NCBI GenBank assembly: GCA_951804985.1
Contig: OX638130.1
Span: 121,161,593-121,225,592 of the forward strand
Source of the DNA: Dryomyza anilis
Taxonomy: Eukaryota; Arthropoda; Insecta; Diptera; Dryomyzidae
Length of the DNA stretch: 64,000 nt
Direction: 5' to 3'
The translations under genes and the position numbers were made by a program. Shown here in pieces: positions 11,936 through 22,182 of this stretch; within the stretch, counting starts at the first letter, position 1; the number at the start of each line of letters is the position of its first letter. Below the pieces are notes generated by a model. The model ran no database searches. It had not been told where the DNA came from and saw nothing but the letters and a program-made list of their open reading frames with translations.

Positions 11936-14100
11936 CAATTTCGCATATTTTCAATTCTTCGGTTTGGTTATTATTAAACCACCGCGTTCTGCATTTTATA
12001 TATTACAATTTATCAATAAACTTTCCACTGCTTTGCACAAAGAACTAACAAGTCTCTCATTTTGCTGTGCTGAGCCCAACAACAGCAACATTCAAGGACA
12101 TTATTCCTGTGCAATAAATGCAAATACTGCAGGGATGCAACATAAATCGAGCTGTAACAAAAACAAAAAAATAGCAACAAATACCAATTTATAACTCTAC
12201 TAAAAACAACAACTTTCACTGCGTCACTGAACTATAAAAGACTGCTGAAGTTAGCTGTAGCTGTAGCAGCAGCCAACCGCAGTTGCGGCAACCTCAAAGC
12301 TTTAAAATGAATGCAGCAAACGCGACGGCAACGGTGGCCACAGCAAAGGAATGTGCGCCACGTAATGCTACAAAATACTTGAGATTATCCGCACTTTTAT
12401 TTCAGGGCAGGCAAAACATATCCTGAAGTTGCTGCTACTACTTGGGGTTTTAAGTTATTTTTTTGTTATAGCATTCGTTTGTAGCCAACTCAAAGTAGTC
12501 GTAGCAGCCGTAGCAGTTGAAGTTGAGAAATACTTAAAATTCGTTGGGGATTCGTTTACTTTGCGTGCTGTATTTTGTATTTATTTCCAGTGCTAAGGCG
12601 GTTGGTCTCCTTTGAAGTTACTTGAAGCTAAATGTCTCAGGAATGTTTTTTCTATTTTTTTGCACCTTTTTTTTAAACATTTTTGTTATTTTTTCTGTTT
12701 TTAAATATTTCTTTTTGCACCTTCAACTGTTTAAATACCGCGCAAAGGTTAAGGTAAAACTCTGCGTGCATTTAAGAGGCAAAAAGAGTACCGAGTAAAT
12801 GGAGTTGAAGCAAAAACAGCGCAAATAAACATGGCTCAAATAGACTGTGCGAATAAAAGTAGCAGCATGAGTTGCTATAAAAACCATGGATTGTTGGCGG
12901 CACAGAATAAATTAGCAGCGCAGGCGATGCACGGCGAGAAATTGGCGGCGATTTTTCGAAAACACAAATGTTGCTCATACGACATGGTGCACGAATCAAA
13001 ACGATTTTGTTTAGTTTTAATTATTATTCTTTTTTATACAGATTAATATAAATATGTTTAAATTGAAATAATTTCAAAAATTTTAATTCATTCTTGAAGG
13101 GTAAAAATGTATTTTATTTAATTTTTATCAAATAATATTTTCATACAGTGTCAAAAGAAAGACTTCATGACGCACCTAAAAAGGATCAAAGTAAAAATAT
13201 AAAAAATAGCCTGATCCTGGTACAAAGCCGTCTACGTCTGCAGCAACGATGCCACCACGTTGTGGTTTTCTTGCGCGCGCTGTCTGCGCCTTAACGACTG
13301 AATGTTTTAATAAAAATAAAATAAAAAATAAAACTAAATAAAGTCGAAAAATAAAACCAATGCCATGGAAACCCTACTCAATTTACTCACTTCATGCTGG
13401 CAGACTCAGAACAACGAACGCACTTGAGTTAAACTTTTGCCTGCCGATTGTAGAAAGCAGAAGCAGGACGCGCAACGTAGCAACGGCAACTCAACGGCAG
13501 CTCAACTGTAGTGAAGTGCAATGCTATGCGATGCTGCACTGAGTGCGTTTAAGACTGCGGCTGCAGTGAATTAACTGCTTTCAGCAGCGCGATTTCAAGG
13601 CGAACAGCACAGCACAGCAATGACTGCCAAAGTGTTTAGTGTTTGTTTTATGCAAAATTTTCATTGAGTTGCGCGCAAAAAGAGACGAAATACTTGAAAC
13701 TTCAGCAACACGTTCAACGAGTTTCAGCAAAGTCGATGCAAGACGGCGTAGTCAATGAATTCAACAAAAAAAAAAAATAAGACCTGATGACGGCAGACAA
13801 AAGAAAAGCAATGCTCGAGGCAAGCAGTTTATTTGATGTTATTAGTGTTTCATTCAGTTTTGTGCTGCATAATGTTGTTATTAAGATAATGAAAAGTATA
13901 GATTAACAAAAGTTTAAACTGTAATAATTAATTTTCATTGCAATTGCTAATGCTTATCAACACGACGATACAAAAATTTAATTTTTGTTTTTGAATAAAA
14001 ATGTCTCAAAAACTAAAAGGAATATGCATTTTGATATTGAAATTCGTCATGAATATTTAGAGTTTAATTGCATTTAAAGTTTTTTGAAAAAGTTATTTTT
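11936..14100. other. Intergenic DNA, no gene recognised
   Basis: Contains CAG/GCA-type tracts (12060-12190, 12250-12300, 13430-13640) and a TATAAAAG sequence at about 12231-12238 that could be a TATA box, although I see no convincing initiator at the expected distance. Open frames here are short, without domains, and overlap on opposite strands. Confidence 0.5.
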
Positions 14101-14175
14101 ATACAAATGTATCAATTGTCAGTTGGAACTATTTCTCCTCGTTATGTAGAGTTATGTAATATAAAAGTTAGTACG

Positions 14176-14190
14176 TAACGTATGAGTAAC
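14176..14190 (+). repeat. 15-bp box, copy 1 (one mismatch)
   Basis: TAACGTATGAGTAAC; G to A at position 2 relative to the consensus. Followed by the CAGCGC and GATTCTA blocks. Confidence 0.8.
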
Positions 14191-14649
14191 AATTGATTAA
14201 TACATACAGCGCTCAGAATAATAAAGCTATTTGCTAGATTCTACATTTGATTCAAATTTATATAAAAGTGATATTTTTGATTATAAATTTTATGAAAATC
14301 ATAAGATAATCTGATGCTATACAAAGGTGTTATATAAAGTTTTAATTTGTTCGTGTTCAAATTCAAATGTCTTAAAAATTAAATACAATATTATATAAAT
14401 GACTTGACAATTCGAAGAAATGCTGCGTTTAAAATTATTTGATTAACTAGTTTTATAAACCTGAGTAATTTTATAATTCAAAAAGTAACAGAAAATAGCT
14501 TGTAATTTATAATACAAATTTTCTATAAAGATAATTTTTATCTCATTTAAAATCAAGAAACTCCCAATTTATTGAAATGATGTATAAATTGTTAGTTGGA
14601 ATTATTTTTTGCCGTTATGTAGAGTAGTATAATATAAAATTTTAATACT

Positions 14650-14664
14650 TGACGTATGAGTAAC
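14650..14664 (+). repeat. 15-bp box, copy 2 (exact)
   Basis: Exact TGACGTATGAGTAAC, followed by CCAGCGCACA about 25 bp downstream. Confidence 0.85.
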
Positions 14665-15136
14665 ATTCCATTTGTGCATCCAGCGCACATTGCAATAAAT
14701 AAATTTGCTATAGTCTTCATCTGATTAAATATTATATTGAAGTGATATTTTTAATATAAATTTTAATTAAATTATAAATTAATGTGATGTTCTAAAATGA
14801 TATTTATAAAAATTTTTCAAATTCAAATGTGAATATCTTAAAAACTAAATAGAATATTTGCGTTATTTTATATACTAAAATTTGCTTTGGCAATTCGAAG
14901 AAGAACTGTTTTTAAAATTTTGTGAAAATCAGCATTTCGAATGTTCTACATTTTTTTATTCTATAAAGTGTCGTGAAATTACTAAAAATTTCGAATGAAA
15001 TTAAGAATTTGAAGTGAAAAAAATGTAGTAAGCAGTTAAAATTAGCAGCCTCACATATTATTTAAATGATGTATGGGATATCACTAGAAAATATTTTCTT
15101 CGTATGTAGAGAAGTATAATAGCAATTTGTAGTACT

Positions 15137-15151
15137 TGACGTATGAGTAAC
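15137..15151 (+). repeat. 15-bp box, copy 3 (exact)
   Basis: Exact TGACGTATGAGTAAC, followed by ATTACATTTAT and TAGCGCAATGAATAAT. Confidence 0.85.
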
Positions 15152-15404
15152 ATTACATTTATATCTGTAGCGCAATGAATAATAAACCAAATTGCTAGTT
15201 ACTTAATTTACTTTAAACTTAAATAAATGAAGCATTTTTTTGAATATAATAATTTAAAAAGGAAATAAATGTGACTTCATAAAGTTGATAAATTTTTAAT
15301 TTTGAAATTATTCGAGTGCAAATACCAATATCTTAAAAACTAAATGCAATATTTGCATGTTTTGATATATTAAAAGTTGCCTTGACAATTAGAACTCAAT
15401 GCTA

Positions 15405-15530
15405 AATGACGCCAGTGGGTTTTACCCAAATTTCAATTTAACAAATTTTTCAAAAAAATGTCCAATGACGCAGGTAGGTTCTAGCCAAAACCCAAAGGTA
15501 CAAAATTTCCCAAAAAAAAAAAAAAAAAAA
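15405..15530 (+). repeat. Two-copy ~60-bp direct repeat at the left edge of an insertion
   Basis: AATGACGCCAGTGGGTT and AATGACGCAGGTAGGTT start about 60 bp apart, each followed by a similar ACCCAAA...ACAAATTTTTC segment. The second copy runs into a poly-A tract (15512-15533). This block and the ~181-bp repeat beside it interrupt the ~480-bp box periodicity, so they are probably one insertion. Confidence 0.6.
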
Positions 15531-15734
15531 TAAAAATAATGTGTGCAATGAATGCCTGTCCAAATTTCAAAGGAACCCATTTTACGTATTTCTAATAACA
15601 CACTTGGATGAGAATATATAGTGTATTGGAATATTTTCAACCAAAAATGTTCTAAAGGAATATCTGTACCTGGGGAAGAATTATGCACAAAATTAGAAGA
15701 ATATATGGGGGAGATATCAGAACAAAATTATCGT

Positions 15735-16262
15735 TTTTTCAAGGTCAAAGTTCACAATTTTCACAAATGGGCTACAATTGGGGTTTATTCAATATAAAAT
15801 GATATTGCGATTTTTTACAGAAAATCTAATGATGACATTCGATTAACTGAATCCCAAGGTTGCATAGGTGAAGAATCAAAACCTTTGAAAAATTTTGCAT
15901 CTCCTAAACGGAGCCTTTTTTCAAGGTCAAAAATAACAATTTTCACAAATGGGCTACTATCGGGGTTTATGCAATATAAACCAATATTGCGATTTTTTAC
16001 AGCAAGTCTAATGATTCCATTCGATTAACCGAATCCCAAGGATGCATAGGTGAAGAAACAAAACCTTTTAAAATTCTGTATCTCTCAACCGAAGCCTTTT
16101 TTCAAGGTCAAAGTTCACAATTTTCACATATGGGCTACAATTGGGGTTTATTTAATATACAACGATATTGCGATTTTTACAGCAAATCTAATGATGCCAT
16201 TCGATTACTGAATTCCAAGGATGCATAGGTGAAGAAACAAAACCTTTGAAAATTCTGTATCA
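15735..16262 (+). repeat. ~181-bp tandem repeat, about three copies
   Basis: The sequence TTCAAGGTCAAAGTTCACAA and its variant TTCAAGGTCAAAAATAACAA recur near 15738, 15919 and 16100, giving periods near 181-182 bp. All three copies share GGGCTAC(A/T)AT(T/C)GGGGTTTA, ATTGCGATTTTT, ATTCGATTAACYGAATCCCAAGG and GCATAGGTGAAGAA. Copies are about 90% alike by eye. It lies where box copies of the surrounding domain would be expected, so it is an insertion or a replaced segment. Confidence 0.85.
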
Positions 16263-16749
16263 TACCTGTAATACCATGTCATCAATGAAAAATTAATAAA
16301 TTTGATCACAATACACTATCGTCTCCATTATCAACCTTTTTGTGACATTTTCACGCTCAAAATTATTGGTCTATTAGAATTTCTGTATCGAAAATACATA
16401 TATGCTTTTATTAGTGGCGATATTTAAAATATGCTTTTGTTCGAAAAAAAATATAAGATATGTTTCCATTTATGGATAAAATAAATGTAAGCTTCAGACG
16501 TATATAAAATGAGAATGAGTTGTTTTTCATAGCTAAAAGAAATGTATGTTTGTTTCAATGAAGCATTTTTAATGCGCGGTGTAGGTATTGGTTCAAAATA
16601 GTAACAAAACTTTGTTTCATTAGATAAATAAATTTTCTACTAAAAAGTTATTTTGCTTAATTTAAAATTAAATTTCAATGATTTCGAATGTAATTTTAAA
16701 TCTCAAAATTTGCTTTTGTAAAATGCATAATTTAAAATTAAAAGTTTTT

Positions 16750-16764
16750 TGACGTATGACTAAC
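16750..16764 (+). repeat. 15-bp box, copy 4 (one mismatch)
   Basis: TGACGTATGACTAAC; G to C at position 11. Downstream flank poorly matched to other copies. Confidence 0.7.
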
Positions 16765-17843
16765 ATTGTAAAAATTGCTTTTACACAAAAAGTAATAAAG
16801 CTGTATAATGTTTTTCAAATAATTCTAAAACAACACTTAAAATGCTAATTTCTCTTATAAACCATTTGAAATTACAAATTAACTAAAACTATTTTTTTTT
16901 GTAATATATAAATTTTATTTAATAATTATAAATGTAATTTTAAATTGCTGAATTCTTGCACCTTATATTTAAACTCAAGGGATTTAAAAGTTAAATAAAA
17001 TTGCCTGAGGTCAGCAGAGTAATTTTCCTACAACAATGTACAACAATAAAACAATTACGTTTATTTACGTCCTCGTTCTCCTGACGTCGTCGTCGTAGTC
17101 GTTATATGTCGTCGTGTGGTAAAATGTGTTTAAAAAAAAATGACATTCATTTGACATTTTGTAGCATTTATAATTTAAACATTTGTCAATGCGCTTTAAA
17201 TGATTGAGTGGCTGATTGATTGTCGAAGGATGCGGACAACAAAACGAAGGATAAACAAGTTGGTAACACACGCGAGGTTGTAATGCAGTTTAAAATCAGA
17301 TGGCCTTTTAAATAAATGCAATAAAATTTTAAGAAATTCCATTGAAAAATTACATAAATAAGGATATAAAAATTAAAAATTATAAATGCGACATGTTGTA
17401 CTAATTAGCTGAGTTTTTTTAAATATAGAAAAACAAAACACTATTTTAAACATTAAAAAGAAATTAGTGCCATTAGTAGCCGATATAATCTTCAATAAAT
17501 GACAACATTATTCATGTGTTTAATGCCCTGGAATATGACGACATAATGCATTGCCAAACCACAGTCAGCTTGTAGAAAAAGGAACATTGCAAACAAAGCA
17601 GCACTTAGTCAATATATATATTTTTCAATTTTTTCGTTGCTTTTATTGTTTTTTTTGTGAAATGCGCATGCATTCATTTATAAACTTCAGGCATAAATCT
17701 ACAAAATAACAATACGCAGAAAAGTAGCAACAAACAAACAATGCAAATAAATGCGGTGTCATGGCGACCGGAAGTCAACATAATTAAAAACACATCAGTG
17801 TTTTATAATAAGTCAGTGGCTTTCTTTAGTTACTGGTGCTACA

Positions 17844-17858
17844 TGACGTATGCGCAAC
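17844..17858 (+). repeat. 15-bp box, variant type TGACGTATGCGCAAC
   Basis: Preceded by CTACA and followed by AATACTTT. The right half differs from the main type (GCGCAAC instead of GAGTAAC) and matches the variant at 20890 better than the main type. Confidence 0.65.
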
Positions 17859-18355
17859 AATACTTTACTGAAATTTACACTACTCCACAAAATTTGAAAA
17901 GAAAAAATATTTCGTATGTTTATTACATACATTGTTACTATATAATTGGATAATGCTGATTTTAAGTGTATACCTAGTTTTCAAATATCAGTTAAAGTTT
18001 AAAATTATTATTCAAATTTCGATTTGTTGTTCATTTTTTTATGCACTTTTATAATAAAGAAAAATTACAGATTTTTTTAGAAGATTTTTATAGAAAACAT
18101 TAAAAGCAATTCTTCTTTAAATTCACAGAGGTAATTTCAATATATAATAAAATATTTAAATTATAATAATTTTGAAATATATACATTTAAACTCGAAAAA
18201 TTAAAAATTTCAAACAAAACAGCTTTATAGGGTTGCATTAATTTATAATTAAAAGTAGTTTACTCTATAAATTAGCCTTTTAAATGTAGTTTTAGAAACC
18301 GAAAAAATCAGGAAGAGCACTTCAGTATTCTTCGCACTATAGGCATAAATGTAAT

Positions 18356-18386
18356 GTTACTCATACGTCATCTACGTATGAGTAAC
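18356..18386. repeat. Palindromic box pair marking an orientation flip
   Basis: GTTACTCATACGTCA (18356-18370, minus-strand copy) directly precedes a plus-strand copy ending ACGTATGAGTAAC at 18386. The arms ATGTTACTCATACGT and ACGTATGAGTAACAT form a perfect 15-bp inverted repeat around CATCT. Read on the minus strand leftward from 18370, the flank continues with ATTACATTTATGCCTATAG, the normal downstream flank of the box, so the repeat unit itself is inverted to the left. Confidence 0.85.
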
Positions 18387-19002
18387 ATTTTCCATTTTAA
18401 TACTTTAGAAAACGAGTAAAAATATTAGCTATTGATATTTCATATATCATTTTATTATAATTTGAGATTAATAATTTTAAATGCATGCTAAGATTTTAAA
18501 ATTTCCACTTAACGTTTTATGGAAATTTGCGTTTCAAATTTTTAGTTATTTTTTAGATTCTTTTTAGAATACATAAATACAGAAAAATTGCTTTTCAATA
18601 AATTTAAATGAAATATTACTTTAAATTTTAATTTTACTTTCAACAAATATACCCCTACCTCAATGTTGTTTCTACTTATTTTGGAATTTAACTCAAAATG
18701 GATTGAATAATTCTTTTATGTTTGATATACCTTTATGTTTTTTTTTTTTAGATTTATTCTAAAATTGTAAATTGTTCTCTTTGTAAAAAAAACTTGTACA
18801 TTATTTAAATTTGTCGTCATTTTTATTTAATTCAAAAAAAAAAAAATGCTTTCACTGGAATTTTTCCGACGAATCGAATTTCGTTTCCATTTACATTATA
18901 AATATTCATATTTAGATGTAAATATCTTGTAATCAAATTGCAATATGTGATTTCAATTGATTTCAATTTTTTGGAAAAAAGACCTATGTCTAGTTGTGTA
19001 AT

Positions 19003-19266
19003 GCTAGAATCACACAATTGATGCAAATCATCAACAATCAATACAATTTTGTCGAATATCAATAAATGAGGGAAAATTTAATGTGAACGCAATTTTGTAT
19101 AAATTTAAAATTTTTATTTTTGTGTCAGTTTCAATGCCAAATTTGAAAAAGCATCAACTAAATGGAGTCAATTTTGGTTGACGACTCGAGCATCAACAAC
19201 ATATATGAATTTTTGAATTGATTCAAACTGAAATTGATGTTATTTAGTCAATAGTGTGATTCGAGC
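19003..19266. mobile_element. MITE-like element, ~264 bp, with imperfect terminal inverted repeats
   Basis: The left end GCTAGAATCACACAATTGA pairs with the reverse complement of the right end (GCTCGAATCACACTATTGA): 12 of 13 terminal bases match, and more of the next ~20 match imperfectly. The interior contains further TTGATG/CATCAA symmetry. No transposase. It sits inside the decayed ~480-bp domain, consistent with insertion between box copies 18372 and 19450. I cannot define a target-site duplication confidently, so the superfamily is open. Confidence 0.6.
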
Positions 19267-19449
19267 TTAAGCTATCATTCTAAAAAGTGATTGAATAGTT
19301 ATCGAAATTTCGATTACAGGTTAATTTCTAGAAATGTGACGTTCTAATAAAAAATTGTGTATACAGTAAGAATCAACATTATAAAAAAGCGATAGATAGC
19401 AAAATTGTTCCCCGTATTGCATAGCAATTTTTATGTACTTGCTAGAAAT

Positions 19450-19464
19450 TGACGTATGAGTAAC
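19450..19464 (+). repeat. 15-bp box, copy 7 (exact)
   Basis: Exact TGACGTATGAGTAAC, followed by ATTTATGCTAACATGTTGCA and AAGCGATTTACTTGATTCTA. Confidence 0.85.
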
Positions 19465-19911
19465 GTTATATTTATGCTAACATGTTGCATATTATTTAAG
19501 CGATTTACTTGATTCTACAGTTATTTAAAACTAAAATTAAACAGCATATTTTTCGTATAAATTTATATAATTAAAAAGTTAATGAAACCTTATAAAACGT
19601 TTTCGTTTCAAATATTATTTTTTTCAAGTTTAGATGCCAATATTTTAAAAAGAGGGAATATTGCCATTTATTTGAAAATTGATATTTGAAATGGTTATTT
19701 AAAAAATTTTGCTTTTTGAAGTTTTTACAAAAACAACTTGTGTAAAGTTCCAGAACTTGTTATTCCAAAAAGTTATGCAATGAGTGCTAAAATGTCAATG
19801 CTAATTTTCTGATAATCATTATGTATAACAAGTATGCAATAAGTTACAAATTTAATAGAATTATATGGAACTAATGTATGCAAATTTTGTGTTTTTTAAA
19901 ATGCTAGTATT

Positions 19912-19926
19912 TGACGTATAAGTAAC
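19912..19926 (+). repeat. 15-bp box, copy 8 (one mismatch)
   Basis: TGACGTATAAGTAAC; G to A at position 9. Followed by AAGCGATTTGAGTGATTCTA. Confidence 0.8.
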
Positions 19927-20393
19927 ATTACGTTTTTGCATTTCAAGCGTAGATTAATTAAGCGATTTGAGTGATTCTAAATGTATTCAGAAGCACAAAT
20001 AAACCGCTAATTTTGAGTATTAATTATTATAAAATATAATTTGAGGCAACTGTATAAAACGGTTTTTCTTTCATTTTAAAAATTTGGTATGTTTAGAAAC
20101 AAATAACTTGACAATAAAAAGAAGTTTGTAAATAGTCTTGATATTGAAATTTAACATGATATTTGGCAGAAAACTTTGTTGAGTTTTTTTTTGAAAAATT
20201 ATATTTTTAAAGTATTATAATTTTTTAAACTTAGAAATGGCTAAAAATATCCTTTTATTTTACTTGCAATTTTGTTAAAAATATAACCTGCTGGAGTATT
20301 CAGTAAAATTACGCTCAAATTCTATACAAACTATTTATAGAAAATTTTTCTAATCAATATTGTAAAGTTCTGTAGATAAAAAAAGCTAACACT

Positions 20394-20408
20394 TGACGTA
20401 TGAGTAAC
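20394..20408 (+). repeat. 15-bp box, copy 9 (exact)
   Basis: Exact TGACGTATGAGTAAC followed by the best-preserved downstream block, ACATTTATGCATATAGCGCA, then CGATTCTAAATGTAC. Confidence 0.85.
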
Positions 20409-20889
20409 ATAACATTTATGCATATAGCGCACAGAATATGTACGCCATTTACTCGATTCTAAATGTACTTAAAACCACATTTAAACAATAATTTTTTGCT
20501 TAAAACTAATATATATATATATATAAAAAACTACGCGACTTTATAAAGTTTTTAATTGTTCAAGTTCAGTTACAAAAATATTGAAAACACAAAAGAATAT
20601 TGTAATATAATTTTATATTAAAATTTGACAATACAAAGAAAAACTGCGTTTAAAATTTTTGAAAAAAATACTTTTCTAAAGCATTTAAAAATTGTTTAAG
20701 CTAAGAAGTGACTGAAAATAGATTGATATTTCAATTGTTATTTTTTATTAAACAACGAAAATAAGTAGAACAAAACTAAGTATGCAGTATTTAAGAGCAC
20801 CCTCGAAGTATTTAAAAATGGTTTATACAATATCCAACAGAAAATCATGCTGAGTAGTGTAATTCACTTTCATCACTTTTTGCCCTACA

Positions 20890-20904
20890 TGACGTATACG
20901 CAAC
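20890..20904 (+). repeat. 15-bp box, variant type TGACGTATACGCAAC
   Basis: Last copy at the right edge of the domain. It shares CTACATGACGTAT and CGCAACA with the copy at 17844. The flanking DNA to the right is ordinary single-copy-looking fly sequence. Confidence 0.65.
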
Positions 20905-20910
20905 ATTTAA

Positions 20911-21980
20911 AGCCATAAATACTTGGCAAATGCAGCGACAATTATTGTTGTTTGCACCGAAGTTGTTTGGTTGTATTTGTTGTTGTTAACTTTTTAACTT
21001 ATTTATGCAGTTTTTGAACTTTTGAATAATAGCAGCAGAAGCAGCAACAAGGCCGTCGCCGTCGTCGCAATAAGCACTAAAATAAAAACTAATAAATTTC
21101 TTTATTGTGCGCGTTTTACACGTGTGACTCAAGTGTAACACATTTATTATCCTTGTTGGTTGGTTGGTTAGTTGGTGCATGTGTGTGTGTGTCTGTGTAT
21201 TTTAAGGATATGCGTGTCAAAGCGCAATAACTATACCGGCTGGCCGCCCACCATTTGTTATTGTTTGTTTTAAAGCCTGCCATAATCTCTGGCATTAAAG
21301 TGGCAACAATTTTTCTTTTATTTGTACTTTGTGCTTATCACAGCACTTGAGTCTCTCTTCTTTTGTTTCATTTTTATTGTTTTAATACTTTTTATTCTTT
21401 TTATATTCTGATTCTTGTCCGACAAATGGCTACTTTAGACAATGAATTCGTTTGGCACATTTGTCGTGATACTTAAGTGGTCGCGATGTGTTGTGTTTTA
21501 ACAAAAAAAATAAAATAACGAAGTGCTCTTAATCGCGATTAGCGCGGCAGCGGGAATAAGTGTGAAGATTATGAAACTTGTTTTGATTTAACATGTTTTA
21601 AAGCTAATTTTCTTTGTAAATTTAGTGAAATATTATAATAAAATTACACGTCAAATGAAAATAGTTTTTTGCAGGCAGTAACTAAGTAAATTCACTAAAT
21701 ATTAGTCAACGTATTATGCGATAAATAATATCCGTTTTGAGCAGTTTAGTAACATCGGCGCATAGTTCTTGAGTTAATAAAAATGTTACATCCAAATGGG
21801 CCATATTTGTTTTTTGTTACAGCTCAATACTTTACTCAGAAAACTAAATAATGTTGGACAAAATTTCACTTTTTCCAAAATAACAAAACGAATGGTATCG
21901 AAGTTAAAAGTTAAGTTAGAAAAGTTAAAAATCAAAAAATATTATTTAATATAAATATTAAAAATATACAATCGATTGCT
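20911..21980. other. Intergenic DNA, no gene recognised
   Basis: Contains AGCAGCAGAAGCAGCAAC near 21030, a short (GT)n run near 21179-21196 and AT-rich filler. No domain-bearing frame. Confidence 0.55.
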
Positions 21981-21984
21981 CAGA

Positions 21985-22182
21985 TTTTCAGTGCGTTGAA
22001 CTACGAGCTATTTCGAATCATTGCTGATTCGATCACCGTGGCGGCAACATCAAACCATTGAAATTGTTTTTTTTTCCGACGCTTCCACTTGGCTGTCAAT
22101 GGCGCAGATTTGAACCTATGCTGCGGGACCTTTTGGCTCGCAGACCAGTGCACTAAACACTGACCCACCATCGCCACTTGCT
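21985..22182 (-). mobile_element. tRNA-derived SINE (minus strand)
   Basis: On the minus strand, TGGGTCAGTGTTTAGTGCAC (about 22147-22166) matches the usual arthropod tRNA-SINE D-arm and A box. GGTTCAAATCT at 22106-22116 matches the pol III B box GGTTCRANNCC. Between them, GGTCTGCGAGCCAAAAGGTC resembles the anticodon-loop part of a tRNA head, but the arm does not fold as a functional tRNA. An A-rich run follows at 22065-22078 and a further unrelated body continues to about 21985. Limits are approximate. A relic tRNA pseudogene is the alternative, but the spacing and the tail-like body favour a SINE. Confidence 0.72.

Larger units (their letters stand above)
14100..20910. repeat. Decayed long-period (~480 bp) tandem domain with a conserved 15-bp box
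   Basis: A 15-bp box TGACGTATGAGTAAC or a close variant occurs at 14176, 14650, 15137, 16750, 17844, 18356 (minus strand), 18372, 19450, 19912, 20394 and 20890. Neighbouring copies are often 460-530 bp apart (474, 487, 528, 462, 482, 496); larger gaps are near multiples or contain insertions. Downstream of the box, a block near ACATTTATGCATATAGCGCA, then AAGCGATTT and GATTCTAAATGTA, is alignable in several copies (14176, 19450, 19912, 20394). Further on, a TTAAAAACTAAAT...TTGACAATTCGAAGAA block recurs near 14380, 14850, 15340 and 20580. The rest is heavily diverged. No coding potential. Confidence 0.8.

Noticed and set aside
12231..12238. TATAAAAG as a TATA box
   Set aside because: No initiator or downstream promoter element at the proper distance and no gene follows; chance occurrence is likely in AT-rich DNA.
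22100..22170. Functional tRNA gene
   Set aside because: The A and B boxes are present, but the anticodon arm and acceptor stem do not pair into a standard cloverleaf; a SINE head fits better.
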